A stretch of 64,000 nucleotides of DNA from Adiantum capillus-veneris (GCA_014529385.2 CM043947.1:102794811-102858810), one strand, 5' to 3'; shown: positions 1 through 10,846, counted from the first letter of the stretch. Notes: generated by a model from the sequence alone, not told the origin. Translations and numbers: made by a program.

Positions 1-417
1 GCAGTGCGTGGTGACTCCGAAACCGTCCCGAACATGGAACCAATCCTGGGAAGTAAAGGGAGATACTCTCTCCTCAGGCGTGAGAAGCAGACCGAAATAG
101 GCAAGTCGGCCTCCTCCTCAAGCGCATTTGTAGTAGGGTCAAAATCATGTTGCCATCGTCTAAAGTAAGCTCGAGTTGCTCGGATGCCGAGCGGGCTCGT
201 CAATATCACCTTGGCCGTCATCTCTGGAGACTCGAACTCTATCTGGTTATACCCTCTCTCGATGATCTGGACATTGGTGATCTTGCCCACATCGAAGAGG
301 AGTCGGGCCAAGCTCGCTTTCTCTTCAGGCGAAAGGTGCAAGCCGAAGGGTCGGCTCCGCGGTGTCGGGCAAGGGGCCTTCTATGGAGTCCCTCTGAGGT
401 GGAGCAGGGGCCGCCAT
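1..417 (-). pseudogene. LINE-B copy 1, ORF1 N-terminal fragment
   Basis: Minus-strand copy of the LINE-B ORF1 start, cut by the window edge. The start codon is at 415-417 and reads MAAPAPPQRDS, against MEAPAPPQRDS at 28655. The downstream sequence still follows the other LINE-B copies: the hydrophobic heptads before the DUF4283-like region and the VGKI(T/L)D stretch. The frame is broken by indels and stops. In the better copies ORF1 is a nucleic-acid-binding protein with a DUF4283-like N-terminal part and one CCHC zinc knuckle. Whether ORF2 follows lies outside the window. Confidence 0.75.
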
Positions 418-800
418 TCTGTGTCTATTGCTGTAAAAAAGACGACGTGGGCGTCGAGGCGTTAAACAGGAGGCTGAAAAAACAGCCTACAAGCAGGTTG
501 ATAGTGTGGCAGGAAGGGGAGTGAGGCGGGGGGTTTGGAGAGGGGGGGAGCGCGTGAATTTAGGGATTTTTGGTGGTTATGCAGCGATGGCGGGCGAGCA
601 GGCAGGGCTGCCAAGGGGTGGGTGGACAGGGGCGTAGGAGGCGGGCAGGGGCGGATAGGCAGGCTGCGGCGCCAAGGGAGCTGCACCCAGGGGCGGCAGA
701 ATCAACATGTAGGGGAGAAGGATACGCGAGGGCGAGAGGGGGCAGCTTCAAGTGATGGCGGGGGGGAGCGAGCAACAGCAATGAGCAGTCGAGTGCATTC
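418..800 (-). other. LINE-B copy 1, G-rich 5' UTR
   Basis: Upstream of the ORF1 start on the minus strand. It is G-rich on the plus strand with many ggcaggg and gggcgg runs, like the regions before ORF1 at 28656-29125 and 61867-62160 and, on the other strand, 14093-14388. It ends near gagcaacagcaatgagcag, comparable to the agcagcagcgagc at the outer edge of the other copies. The four copies thus share a C-rich 5' leader on the coding strand. The exact 5' end is not certain. Confidence 0.55.
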
Positions 801-1331
801 TTCTTGAACTTGTGCTTTTCCCAAGGGTGATCATGAATAGATTGGAAACTTAAACACATAATGGGAATGCCTCCCAATCTTTAGAAAACAAGATTGCATA
901 GTGTTAAATATTGTACACCCTTAAGGGGTCCATCTCTTAGTTAGAACTGGGTAACTTAATTGACCAAATGGTAAAAGATTAGCTTGGAATCCACATGGAT
1001 GATGGGATAGGCGAAGCTGGTGGAGAGCGAGTACAGTCGATAGCTCGCCCACTTCAAATCACACTTTAGGTGCACAAACTTCACATTAAACAATTTCTGC
1101 AAGAGGCAAGAGAGGCCGAGTTCCTTCCACAGATGTGTTGACCCCTAAGGTAGACGTCCCTAGCAATTTTTCTTTATTATGTTCATGCTACAAAGTAGTT
1201 CAACTACTATCTATTTGAAGAGGCAATATCTGCAAGACACAAGAGAGGCGGAGTTCCATATGGAGATGCGTTGGCTGCTAAGGTAGGTGTGTCAGAGTGT
1301 GCTGCGGGAGAACAGAGGAAAGAATTTCGAA

Positions 1332-1332
<1 letters not shown>
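801..1332. repeat. Non-coding stretch with a diverged direct repeat
   Basis: No gene is seen here. Two related segments, about 1090-1155 and 1220-1288, share caa(t/a)(t/a)tctgcaaga followed by caagagaggc(c/g)gagttcc and then ctaaggtag. Their spacing is about 130 bp. It could be the remnant of a tandem duplication. Confidence 0.5.

Positions 1333-1373
<41 letters not shown>
1333..1373. repeat. (GA)n microsatellite at the LINE-A 3' end
   Basis: About 20 GA units, (TC)n on the LINE coding strand, abutting gaaatgaaatgttata. The same tract-plus-sequence junction occurs in LINE-A copy 2 (11557-11620). It is therefore probably the 3' tail of the element and not an unrelated microsatellite. Confidence 0.8.
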
Positions 1374-1375
<2 letters not shown>

Positions 1376-1566
1376 GAAATGTTATATTAACGTCTTCAAA
1401 AGGCCAAAGTGACCTATGAGACCAGAAAGTTACAATGCGGTGTATCTGATACAAAGTCAGATTAACAAAATAAATTAAACTAGGATAACAAAATATAAAT
1501 ACTGCGGGATCCTAAACTAAGCAGTACAATGTGAAGAAAATATGGGAGGGGAGTAGAGATCCATCT
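1374..1566 (-). other. LINE-A copy 1, 3' UTR
   Basis: Follows the ORF2 stop. The distal part (ggccaaagtgacctatgag and the following accagaaagttaca) closely matches 11640-11675, the 3' UTR of copy 2. No poly(A) signal or poly(A) tail is seen. Confidence 0.7.
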
Positions 1567-4500
1567 TCATATGCACTCTCGACGACGAAAGAGTATGGCT
1601 CGAATCCTTTGCTGTAGCCTCCTTCGAAACTGTGTAGCTCCTCTTCTGCATCGGGGTTGTCTAGATCTCCCTAGCTCCAATGCTCGGTCTATGAGAATGC
1701 CAGTAGTGCGGGTAGACCTCTCCACTGTTGGCTGCTCCTCTATCTGTTCTTCTGGGTGTACAATATCTAGTGTAAAGAAATCTGTGATCTGTCTCTGGTG
1801 TTGTCTCTCTTCAGCTCTCCTCAGTAAAGTTTCTCTATGCCTGTGTAACTCAAGTAGATATAGCCCAAGACATCTCTGATCCTCATAACTCATGACTCTA
1901 GATAGAGGCCCGAAACCTTCTCTGAATAGACAATGAAAACGGCCTCGTATCTCATAGTACACTGTGCAATGACATATGTAATGTACTTCTGTCTCTGGCT
2001 CTAGATGGCATAAGCTGCATATCCTGCTATCTGCTAGTGTCCCTCTGAATCTGCCAGTCTCAATCTCGAGCTGATGTGAGGATGTGCGTATTTGGCCAAT
2101 GGCACAACGCAAACCATGAGAAAGATGCGTGTCCATATAGCTAGGTCGAATCACAAACCCGTGAGGTGGAGAAGATGCTCTCTATAGAAAGCCATCTTTG
2201 TGCCCAACTCCTGTAACGGCTCTATCCATGTCCTCCTCGTGTCCAGCTGGATCAGATCCTGATGAATAAGTCTATTAATCTCTACCCGTGTCAGAGACCT
2301 CAAGGGTGCCTGTAGAGAGTATTGAAAAGGAGGCAACATGTCCATGGTGAAACCATGTTTTTGAAACCATGATGCCATGTGTGCAAACCAGCATGATGTA
2401 TCCCCATTAAGAGCTAATTGTCTGGAGGACTCTAGAGCCACCCTGGCATATCTGTCTCTGGTAGTATCCCACAGATTGTGTACAAAGGAGACTGATCTGG
2501 TAAGCGCCTTAATCTCCATAGGGGGGGCAGCTAATTCCGCTCGAATGATATCATGCGGTACGGAAACCTTGGCTCTAATCAGCCGAGAGATCATAGATAC
2601 CAGGGGCTTCTCCATACGCCTCCAGCCATCTTGGCCTATAGAAGGTCCCCAAACCTGCACCCCATATAACATAGTAGAAGCAACCAAAGTATCAAAGAGC
2701 CATAACTTTGTCCTAGGTTCCTGGAACTGAACCTGCGAACACATCCTCTCCATTCCTCCCAGAGCCGCACCAGCTCTAGTTAGTCTAGTCTCTGCTGCTC
2801 TTCTCAAAGAAAATCTCGGCCCAGTAAAGACTACCCCCAGGTAAGTGTATGCATCTGTATACTCCACAATCTCCTGACCATATTTGAAAGTAGGTACTGA
2901 TCTCCTAATCCATTGCGGTGTGGTGTTAAACACCATAACCTTGGTTTTACCTAGGTTTACACACAGTCCACTATCCTCTGCAAAACTACGTAGTGCATCC
3001 AAATGTCGTTGCATACCTTCCGGTGAGTCAGATATCAGCACAATATCATCAGCATATAGCAACAATGGGATCCACGTCCCTGCCAGCTGGGCACCCTTGT
3101 CACCCTCTCTGTCAATGTACTCAGACACCTCATCAACATACATACCAAATAGAGTAGGAGACAATGGGCAGCCCTGTTTCACTCCAATAGTAGAGTGAAC
3201 TAAATCAGATACCCCTTCCGGAGTGCGTACATGTCCTACCACTGATCTGTACAAAGCCATAATCTTCCAAATCACCTCTATGGGCACCCCCATCTCCTGC
3301 AGTCTGCGCATCAATCGAGCTCTTGGTACCATGTCAAATGCTTTGCGAAAATCCACAAAGCTACAATAGATCCGTCTCCCATGTGATCTGCCCTCCTCAA
3401 TGATGGCCTTGAGTGTCAGAATATGATCAAGAGTGGAGAAACCCCTCCTGAAGCCGGCCCGACCCTTTGCTCGTACACCCTCGCCCTCTGCCCAATTACT
3501 CAAGTGGTTCTCCAGAATAGATGCATACAACCGTGCCAATGTGTGTCCAACCATAATAGTGCGGTAGTTCCCAGGCTCTGTAGGGTCCCCAGCCTTGAAG
3601 ATGGGCACAATATTAGACAACCTCCAAGTCTCAGGTAATCCCTCACACATGGCACGATTGAACAACACTGCGAGAACCTCCATCAGCATATCCCTGGCAT
3701 GTATAAAGTGCTCCGCTACTAGACCGTCATGATCATAAGTCTTCCCAGTCCTCATCCTGTCGATGGCCCTTTGTACCATCTCAGGTGTAAAGAAAGTGCT
3801 TGTAGCTGGGCAAGGCTTGGTAGGGTCTGGAAGGGGTTCCTGTCCAGGAACCGTATATAATGATGTCGCAGATTGGCCCCACACATCAGGTGAAGTAATC
3901 ATTGGGGGAGGGGAGTGCTCATGGAAGAGTCGCCATGCCTCTCCTGAGTCCCTACTCAAGAACATCTGATATAAGTCTCGCTCCATCTGAGCTAGGTAAG
4001 CTCGCTTCTTCCGTCGCACAAGGCGTCGGAAAGCAATCCGAGAGTGTCTGTAAGTGATGACTCCTAAAAGAAGATCCCTCTGAAGCTGGGCTCTCATCTC
4101 TTTGCATTCCTCCTCATACCAACTATTCTGGGGCATGCTCCCAGAATGTCGTCTCTTGCCCGGTTGAGTGTGTGGGTATGCCACTGATGCAGCCCCATGT
4201 AGTGTCTCAGTCAATAGAGTGGTGCACTCCTCCACTGAGAGGCCTGTATCATTTGTACCAGCTGCGCCTTCCAATAGACGGTCCCAAATCTCCTCTGTAT
4301 AAACGAAATCAGTCTCTGGAGTAAATGTATAGCGGGTGTGTGACTTGCCTCCTGATGTCTGGGTTGTACTATATTGAAATTTGACGGACAATGTCAAGAG
4401 AGCATGATCTACTGCTATGCCCACTGGCCTGGCTCCCACTGTGAGATCCTGAATGTAGGGGATAAAGCTCGGTTGTGTCATAACATAATCCACTGTACTG

Positions 4501-4796
4501 GCCCCATGTCTGTGTGGAAAGCATGTGAAACTGGCTGCTCCAGGAAATCGCTGTAAGCCATTAAGTATAGCTAATCCATGTGTAGTCGTCATTTCCATGA
4601 GGTATCTCCCATATTCCGTCTGCTCTCTATCATCTGAACATCTGTCAAGTCCCAACTAGCCCACATCCAGCTCTCTAAGCATCTCATCTGAAGTGTCATA
4701 GAAGATTGTCTGCGAGTTGCCCGTTCGGGCATTGAAGTCCCCTAGGAGAATGATATCACCATCCCTAGAAAACTCCCATATGTCATCATCTAGTAT
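1567..4796 (-). pseudogene. LINE-A ORF2: end of endonuclease, reverse transcriptase, C-terminal Cys/His region
   Basis: Main part of the LINE polyprotein, which nicks target DNA and copies the element RNA. From 4796 the frame gives GDFNART, a conserved endonuclease motif, then a TAG stop (4656-4658), then a long open frame. RT motifs in order: NYRTIMVGHTLARLY, FVDFRKAFDMVPR, GVKQGCPLSPTLFG and the catalytic YADDIVL (about 3040-3066), all intact. A frameshift near 2155, caused by about 4 missing bases compared with copy 2, separates the C-terminal part (1567-2154). That part has a Cys-rich motif (CSLC, then H and CHC). The RT is clearly unlike LINE-B, so it belongs to another non-LTR lineage; I do not assign the clade. 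Confidence 0.85.
4789..4796. repeat. hAT target-site duplication, left (TCTAGTAT)
   Basis: Eight bases identical to 8508-8515 on the other side of the hAT element. Eight base pairs is the hAT target length. Confidence 0.9.
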
Positions 4797-7700
4797 CAGG
4801 GTTTTTTCCGTACGTACGTCTGGCTGCATTCAGTACCGTACGGTACTTTCGTACGGAATCCGTACGTACGGTACGATTCCGTACGTGAAGTGCTTTAAAT
4901 TTTTTTTTCGGCCGTCGGTTCCTTATCCGCCTGGTCGGATTGTTTGGGTGAGGCTTTTTATAAGCCAACCTATGCTATACCTCTTATTACCACAACAGAG
5001 TAGCAGAAAACAGTCTCTGGAGTCTGCACAGTGTCTGCACAGAGACCAAGGAAGGGTGGAATGCCACCGATAAGGTTCTTTCTCCTTCCCTCCCTTCCTC
5101 CCTCCCTCCCTTTGTGTTTGGAGTCTGCAAGCCTCAAGGAGGCACTCTAGAGTCCTGACCTCGCGAAAGATTGTAAGTTTTGTATTCAACTTTGAAGTGT
5201 GCGTTAATTGTGTTGCAGAGTTATCATGCCTCGTCGACCTAATCCTCTTTGGGCCGAGCACACCAATGTCCTGAGAGTTGTCAACACAGAAGGCCAAGCA
5301 AGTTCAGGGACTCGCACTTGGGTGTGCAAGTACTGCGGAGAGCAGATGACCAGTACAATTACCAGGGTTTTGAAGCACCTAACTGGTATTGGCACCACTG
5401 GACATTGTGGGGGTTGCGAGGCTATCCCGCAAGCATTGAGGGATGCCTTGATTTTGGAGCATTTTCCGCCAGGATCTACTGCATTGTCACAGTCAGGGGG
5501 AGCACGTGCAGCAGCAGCAGCAGTAGCAGAGGATGCCTTGCAGGATGCATTACTTGGAGATATTGGCGGCTCTGCGTCTGCAGCGCCATCATTTGCAGGC
5601 ACTAGTAGAAAGAGAGCTCGTGTTTCACAGGCTGAGGATGAGGGTGCTAGTGCTTCAGCAGCAAGTGCAGGTGGGGTTGAGGGTGTACGTGGCCCAAGGC
5701 AAACCACATTGCCATCACGTGTACACAGTGATTCATGGGTAAAAGAGCGATAGAAAGTTGCAGAGATGGAGATTGTGCGGACTCTCATAGAGTGCAACAT
5801 TGCATTCAATGTGTTGAAGACTGATCAATGGAAGAGGATGGTGAGAGCTATTTCACAGGTTGGTGCTACAGATTCCTGGAATGGTCTTGATGACCAAAAG
5901 ATGCGCACTACCATGCTTGACGACCAAAAAGAGATCTTAGACCGAGCATTGAATCCAGTGAAGGTTGGGTGGCAACAATTTGGATGCACTATGCTTTCTG
6001 ATGGGTGGAGTGACACGCGGAGGCTCCACATTATCAATATCCTTGTTTCCTCCTGCTTGGGCACATACTTCTTACGAGCCGTGGATGCAAGGAAAGCTGG
6101 AGAACGCATTTTGTGTGGCGTTCATCTGCAAACATATTCGCGAGGCCATCAAGGAGGTTGGGGAAGAGAACGTCGTGCAGTTAGATACTGATTCCTGACC
6201 ATGTGGCATGCACATTTGAATTTTGCATACATTGTCCAACGTAATAATGTCCACACTTCATTTAATATCTTGTCATGACTCATTGTAGGTGGTCACTGAT
6301 AATGCCTCCAATTGCAAGGCCATGGGGGATATGGTGGAGACTGAGTTCAAGCACATTGTGTGGACACCATGCGTTGCACATTGCTTAGACCTTCTCATGG
6401 AGGACATAGGCAAACTTCTCTGGGTGCAGCCTACAGTGTCTGGTGCGTCCAAGCTTACCACTTCTTTTCCACAAAAAACACCGGGCCTTGGCAATCTTCA
6501 GGAGCCACAGCACAATAGACATGATGAGTCCCTCGAAGACCAGATTTGCATACATGTATCTGGTGCTTCAGAGGCTGTTCAGATTGAGAGATCCACTATT
6601 GCAGAGAGTTGTGGATCCAAAGTGGAGATTGATGCACCACGCTTAGTCAGAGGCGACCAAGTACATTCAAAGAAAGGTTCTTGATGAGACCTTCTGGACA
6701 TAGGTGCAGTCCTTGGCAGTGGCTCTACAGCCATTTTATGTACTACTACGGGTCACAGACATGGAGGGCTCTACACTTGGGTTGGTGTATCATCTGTTTA
6801 TGCAGATGAAGACACACATTTCTAGATGTACCTCATTGACACAGGATCGGGAAGTACAAACTACAAAGTGCTCTAATGTCCTCATGTGACATGTCTATTT
6901 ATAATTTTTCAAAATACATACTTATTGTGACTATTTTGTTTGCAATCGTGATGATATTTTGGCTATTGTAGAGACTCGATGGCAGTTCATGCGTCGTCCC
7001 ATCCATGGGATGGCTGCAGTTGTCCATCCTCTCTACAAGAGCCAAGAATTGTTTGAGGAGGCTTCATTGCTCACGCTACGCTCTGAATATCTGAACATTA
7101 TATATGATGAGGATGAGCAATTGATTCTGGATTCAGAGATGAGTAGCTACATGAACAGTTTAGGACCCACCTTTGTGCGGTCCGTAGCATTGAGAAAGGA
7201 AGCTACCAAGCTTCCTTTAACATGGTGGCAGAACTATGGACGCCAGGGCCTTCCCAAGTTGTGCCACCTTGCATTGCGCATCCTTTCTCAGGTGAATACT
7301 GAAGTCTGAATTATAATTTATAATTATTGAATGATGAATCTATATTGTCACACGTGACACTTGTGACCCATGAGTGTTCGCTATTTGAATTGCTGTAGGA
7401 TTGCTCAGCTGGGGCATGCGAGCGCAACTGGAGTGCATACTCTCTTATTCACACGAAGATCCGCAATCGTCTTAGCACCAAACAGTTAGAGAGACTGGTT
7501 TATTGCCGTGCTAACATGCGGCTTGTGCACAGCTTTCATGCCTTGGGGACACCCAAGCAGGTGAGATTTACATGCACATTTATGAAAACAAGTCAATGAT
7601 CAAAAGACAGTGTTGAATCATGGACTATGTTTTAACTTTTGTCTTGTCATTGTAGGTGGATCCCACATAGTTGAAGATGGTGGCAGATCCTACTGCGGAG

Positions 7701-8507
7701 GAGGTCAATGCACGGATTAGAGATGAGCAAGAGATCCTTCGAGAGTTGCACAGGGAGCTAGAGAGCGTGGATCGCCGGGTCACTAGATCTCGCTCTCGAG
7801 CTTACAGTATTCCTCTTCGCATTGTTGCTGCAGATCCAGAGGTTGCACACAGAGAGAGCATTCGCAGAGGAAAGTTACCCGTTCGGCTTGCTCGTAGACG
7901 AGCCAATGAGGCTGTTCGATTCATCCACACCCAGAGTTCAGAGGCTGATGATCCAGATGAGGGTGATGCACCCCTAGCATCTGTGCCAGAGGAGAGAGAG
8001 CTCGATTGTGATGATGAGGGCAATGTCTTGACAGATGGAGACATGCTCTCTGAGTCTTCATCAGACTCTGATGATGATTTTGAGTAGTAGTGATTGCCCA
8101 GTGCTTTGGGTCTCAGGACTTGGACATTTGTCATGACTCATTTATGCTTTTTATTTTGTTGCTTGAGCCACCCAGACTCTTTATTGAGTGACTATGTTAT
8201 TTTTGTATCAAGATTCAGCATTCAGTTATGTACTTTTGACTTACACTATGCCATGTGGTCTGGACTCGATTCTAGCAGTTACTTAACTTGTGGGGTGACT
8301 TTAAGTGTTTTTTGAAAGTTGTGGCTATGTTTAAGTATTGTGCAGTGTTTTTAAACTAGATAGGTTGTATATAAATTTGAAATTCTTTGTATTTTTAGCT
8401 TTTAAAAAATATACTACGAATTTTACGTACCTTATGGCCCAATCCATACGGTACAACGTACAGTACATACCAAACACGTACTGAATACTATGTACCTTAC
8501 AACCTTG
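4797..8507 (+). mobile_element. hAT DNA transposon with decayed transposase gene
   Basis: A 3.7-kb element bounded by an exact 8-bp duplication. The left end starts CAGGGTT. The right end, read inward, starts CAAGGTT. Both ends then carry ttcagtac and many copies of cgtac/gtacg within about 110 bp, the subterminal repeats usually bound by hAT transposase. Inside are BED-like zinc finger, DUF659 and hAT C-terminal dimerisation coding segments separated by introns. It sits in the LINE-A endonuclease; removing it with one target copy restores the LINE frame (SILD then DDIWEF). Confidence 0.92.
5226..8087 (+). pseudogene. hAT transposase (BED finger, DUF659, dimerisation domain), pseudogene
   Basis: The cut-and-paste transposase of the surrounding element. 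Exon 1 starts at ATG 5226 with a BED-like finger (WVCKYCG, then HLTGIGTTGHC), Ala- and Ser-rich linkers, a TAG stop at 5751-5753 in otherwise open frame, and DUF659 (TMLSDGWSDTRRLHIINI) with a frameshift near 6090. Exon 2 starts at 6289 (VVTDNASNCKAMGDMV). Exon 3 starts about 6972 (TRWQFMRRPIHGMAAVVHPL). Exon 4 is 7399-7560 and holds the dimerisation motif (ACERNWSAYSLIHTKIRNRL). Exon 5 begins at 7656, with a TAG at 7668-7670, and ends in an acidic tail at 8087. Introns 7292-7398 and 7561-7655 are clean GT-AG. The first intron (6181-6288) has lost its donor: cag is followed by tt. Confidence 0.88.
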
Positions 8508-8515
8508 TCTAGTAT
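8508..8515. repeat. hAT target-site duplication, right (TCTAGTAT)
   Basis: Identical to 4789-4796. Confidence 0.9.
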
Positions 8516-8899
8516 AGAGAAAGGCGACTGCCCTCTGGATGCAGCATACACTGATGTACTGGGAGGAAAGTAACATATGGCAATATATAGGAATCGACAT
8601 GTGTCAGCTCTCAGTCTTACCCACATATATCTAGCATGATCATCTCTTCGTACAATATGCAGTAATGGTTGTAGTTCCTCTCTGAATAGGACTGCTACTC
8701 CTCCTGAACCTCTACTCCCATGCTTAGATCTCGCATTTGTCCTGTGAGCTGTCTCCCATCTGTATCCCACCACATGTGGCATCACCTGTCCAGGGGCCTG
8801 ATGAGTCTCTGAGAAGAATACAATATCCTTGTCTTTGAAACTGTCCTCAAATGCACCCACGTCCAACCTCATAGACCCATTACAATTCCAGGTAGCCAT
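8516..8899 (-). pseudogene. LINE-A ORF2, N-terminal endonuclease part
   Basis: Starts at ATG 8897-8899, 30 nt after the ORF1 stop, and reads MATWNCNGSMR. This is the usual start of an APE-type LINE endonuclease, with the catalytic Asn in WNCNG. Later come FFSETH (catalytic Glu), GSGGVAVLFRE and YFPPS. The frame is open to the hAT insertion and continues without shift at 4796, where GDFNART follows. The shorter ORF that runs into the hAT sequence to 8432 is only a by-product of the insertion. Confidence 0.88.
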
Positions 8900-8929
8900 C
8901 TTCAGCGTGGTCCCATATGTCTCGCACCG

Positions 8930-9793
8930 TCATGCAATGCGCCGCTCTAAAATCAGCACCCGTCCATCTCTATAGAAGGCCATCTTTCCCTTCTCCCTTG
9001 CCGCTGTAATCTCTGGCATTACCTCTCTCATATGTGCGAGCTGTGAGAGAGTCAGGTCATCACCAAGGAAAATACCTGTCTTTTTGAGAGTAGGCCTCTT
9101 CCTCAAGAATTCCTTCTTCTCTTCCAACGAGGGGAAGCGTAGTATGAGGGCTCTCCCTTTTGAAGACTCTCCCGTGCCATCACTTTTCTTACCTACCCTC
9201 CATGCCTTTGTGTGCAGAGGCTTCTCCATCCCCATCATGGATGTAAGGCTTGTGACCTCTTTCTCCACATTGTTTATGTCCTTGAGACCAGTCACTCTCA
9301 CATGCAGTGCTCGCATCCGCCTTCTTTGTTCCTCTTCGAGGGTCATGTTGATAAGCGTCGGTGTACAAGGAGTTTCTTGGCCTTTCCCTTTCTTGGCGAC
9401 CTCAATCCATTTTTCGGCCTCGTCCACCTTTTTCTGTGTCCTTGTTATCATCTCCGCCCATGAAGATGTTTTTGCCACACTCGGTTTTTCTTCCTCTGTG
9501 ATCATCCTTGCCTGTTCCTTGATTTCCTTGATTTCATCTATTACCGAGGGCTGAAATTCGCCTTCCTCTAGTCCACATCTTACTCTATCAGCGAGCTCCT
9601 GTTTGAGGGCTGAGACTTCTTCTTTGAGTGTCTGTATTTCTTCGTTAAGGCTCTCTTTCTCCTTCTTCCATTGTGCGCCTTCATTGAAGACCATCTGAAG
9701 GAGGTTGGCCTTCTCCTTCCACCATCCTTCCATCTCTGTTTTCCACTCCTTCATTTCCCTCTCCATCTGCGCCATCCGCTTGTTCGTGAGCAT
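8930..9793 (-). CDS. LINE-A ORF1 protein, coiled coil plus RRM-like domain
   Basis: Intact frame of about 287 codons from ATG 9791-9793 (MLTNKRMAQMEREMKEW). The frame is open further upstream to 9871 but without ATG. The first 110 residues are Glu/Lys-rich with heptads, a coiled coil likely to make ORF1 multimers. The C-terminal part has an RRM-like core (LHVRVTGLKDI, then RALILRFPSLEEKKEFL) and a basic C-terminal domain (GIFLGDDLTLSQLAHMREVM, KMAFYRDGRVLIL). This layout resembles L1-type ORF1p, an RNA-binding chaperone of the LINE ribonucleoprotein. It differs from the zinc-knuckle ORF1 of LINE-B and LINE-C. It lies 30 nt before ORF2. Confidence 0.8.
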   Translation of the reverse strand: MLTNKRMAQMEREMKEWKTEMEGWWKEKANLLQMVFNEGAQWKKEKESLNEEIQTLKEEVSALKQELADRVRCGLEEGEFQPSVIDEIKEIKEQARMITEEEKPSVAKTSSWAEMITRTQKKVDEAEKWIEVAKKGKGQETPCTPTLINMTLEEEQRRRMRALHVRVTGLKDINNVEKEVTSLTSMMGMEKPLHTKAWRVGKKSDGTGESSKGRALILRFPSLEEKKEFLRKRPTLKKTGIFLGDDLTLSQLAHMREVMPEITAAREKGKMAFYRDGRVLILERRIA

Positions 9794-9950
9794 GAAATTG
9801 CCTTTGCTCGCGACTTGCAAACAGGTGAGACATTGACGGCATCCATGTCCTGTGCAGGGTCTTGTGCACAAGAGATTGCTTCCATGCTTTGTCGTGCAAG
9901 AGATGTATCGGGTTCACTTACCATTTCGCACACAGAATTTTCCACTGAAA

Positions 9951-10195
9951 CCTACGTGTATGATGTCGCATATGATATCCAGCTGAGCTACGCGTATGAT
10001 GTCTTCCCAGCTACATGTAGGATGCCTGACCTACGCGTAGAATGACGACCTACGCGTATGGTGTCTGTTGACCTACGTGTATGATGACCCTCCTATGCGT
10101 ATGGAGTAAAAGCGCCTACCTGAGTGAATGTTGTTGCCGCCTACGCGTATGATGATGCCGCCCGTGCGCTCTTGCCGACGTCTACGCGTATGATG
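9951..10195. repeat. Cluster of about ten short repeats with a TACGCGTA core
   Basis: The motif (c)ctacgcgtatgatg recurs with small changes at about 9951, 9988, 10011, 10031, 10049, 10072, 10092, 10115, 10140 and 10182, spaced 17-42 bp. The core TACGCGTA is palindromic. The cluster lies just upstream of LINE-A ORF1 on the minus strand, so it may be a repeated 5' UTR promoter of the LINE. That role is inferred. Confidence 0.7.
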
Positions 10196-10789
10196 TCTCC
10201 GTCGGCATTGTTTTCGCCTGCGTAACTGACCACCAGCTGCTGCTGTCCAGCTTTTATGCAGTAAAACCTCAGATGATAAGAGGGCCTTGCGCCAGATGCC
10301 TGAACTCCCAGCACTGTCCAAAGCTGTCCTGCTCATATCACGCAGCCCCTGGCTGCTTGAGAATGCTTGCAAGTGAAGGCTACCCCGAAGGGCGCAAAGC
10401 ATGTACCCGGCTGAATGTAGATGATGCAGTCCCCAGCGGGTCTGCCCTAGCTTCAACCCCTGTAGGAAAAGAGCGTCTACGCAACCCCCTGCTGGAGATA
10501 ACCCGCGCAATCAACAAGCCCGCTCAGGGCGCAGAATGTACCTGCTCGCAGCCCCCTTCTGAGGTACTGCCCCGCTGCAAGAGCTCGAGATAGAGCCCTC
10601 TGTGATATCCCCAGCACAGCCCTACTGTGGCTGCTCCGACCTGCAATAGTGTGATGAAAACAGCCCTTCCAGGGTGTGACCTGTGGTATCCGAAACCAGC
10701 CCCCGCTGGAGGGGAGGCCTGCTGTGTGCACCCGAAACCTGGGATGTAGGGGCGCAACCTGCTACCCCGCGACCTGCTCCTGCTCCTGC
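10196..10789. other. Unassigned GC-rich stretch
   Basis: No gene is recognised. Several open frames overlap on both strands but none resembles a known family. It contains loosely repeated Pro/Ala-type codon runs and ends in gctcctgctcctgct just before a (GA)n tract. Confidence 0.4.

Positions 10790-10846
<57 letters not shown>

Larger units (their letters stand above)
1333..9960 (-). mobile_element. LINE-A copy 1 (non-LTR retrotransposon), split by a hAT insertion
   Basis: Minus-strand LINE. In coding order it has ORF1 (9793-8930, coiled coil plus RRM-like), a 30-nt gap, ORF2 endonuclease (8899-8516), the interrupting hAT element (4797-8507), the rest of ORF2 (4796-1567), a 3' UTR (1566-1374) and a (TC)n tail. 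Together the LINE parts add up to about 5 kb. ORF2 carries one stop (TAG at 4656-4658) and one frameshift near 2155, so the copy is dead but young. The 5' limit is uncertain: the TACGCGTA repeat block beyond 9950 may be its promoter. Confidence 0.85.
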
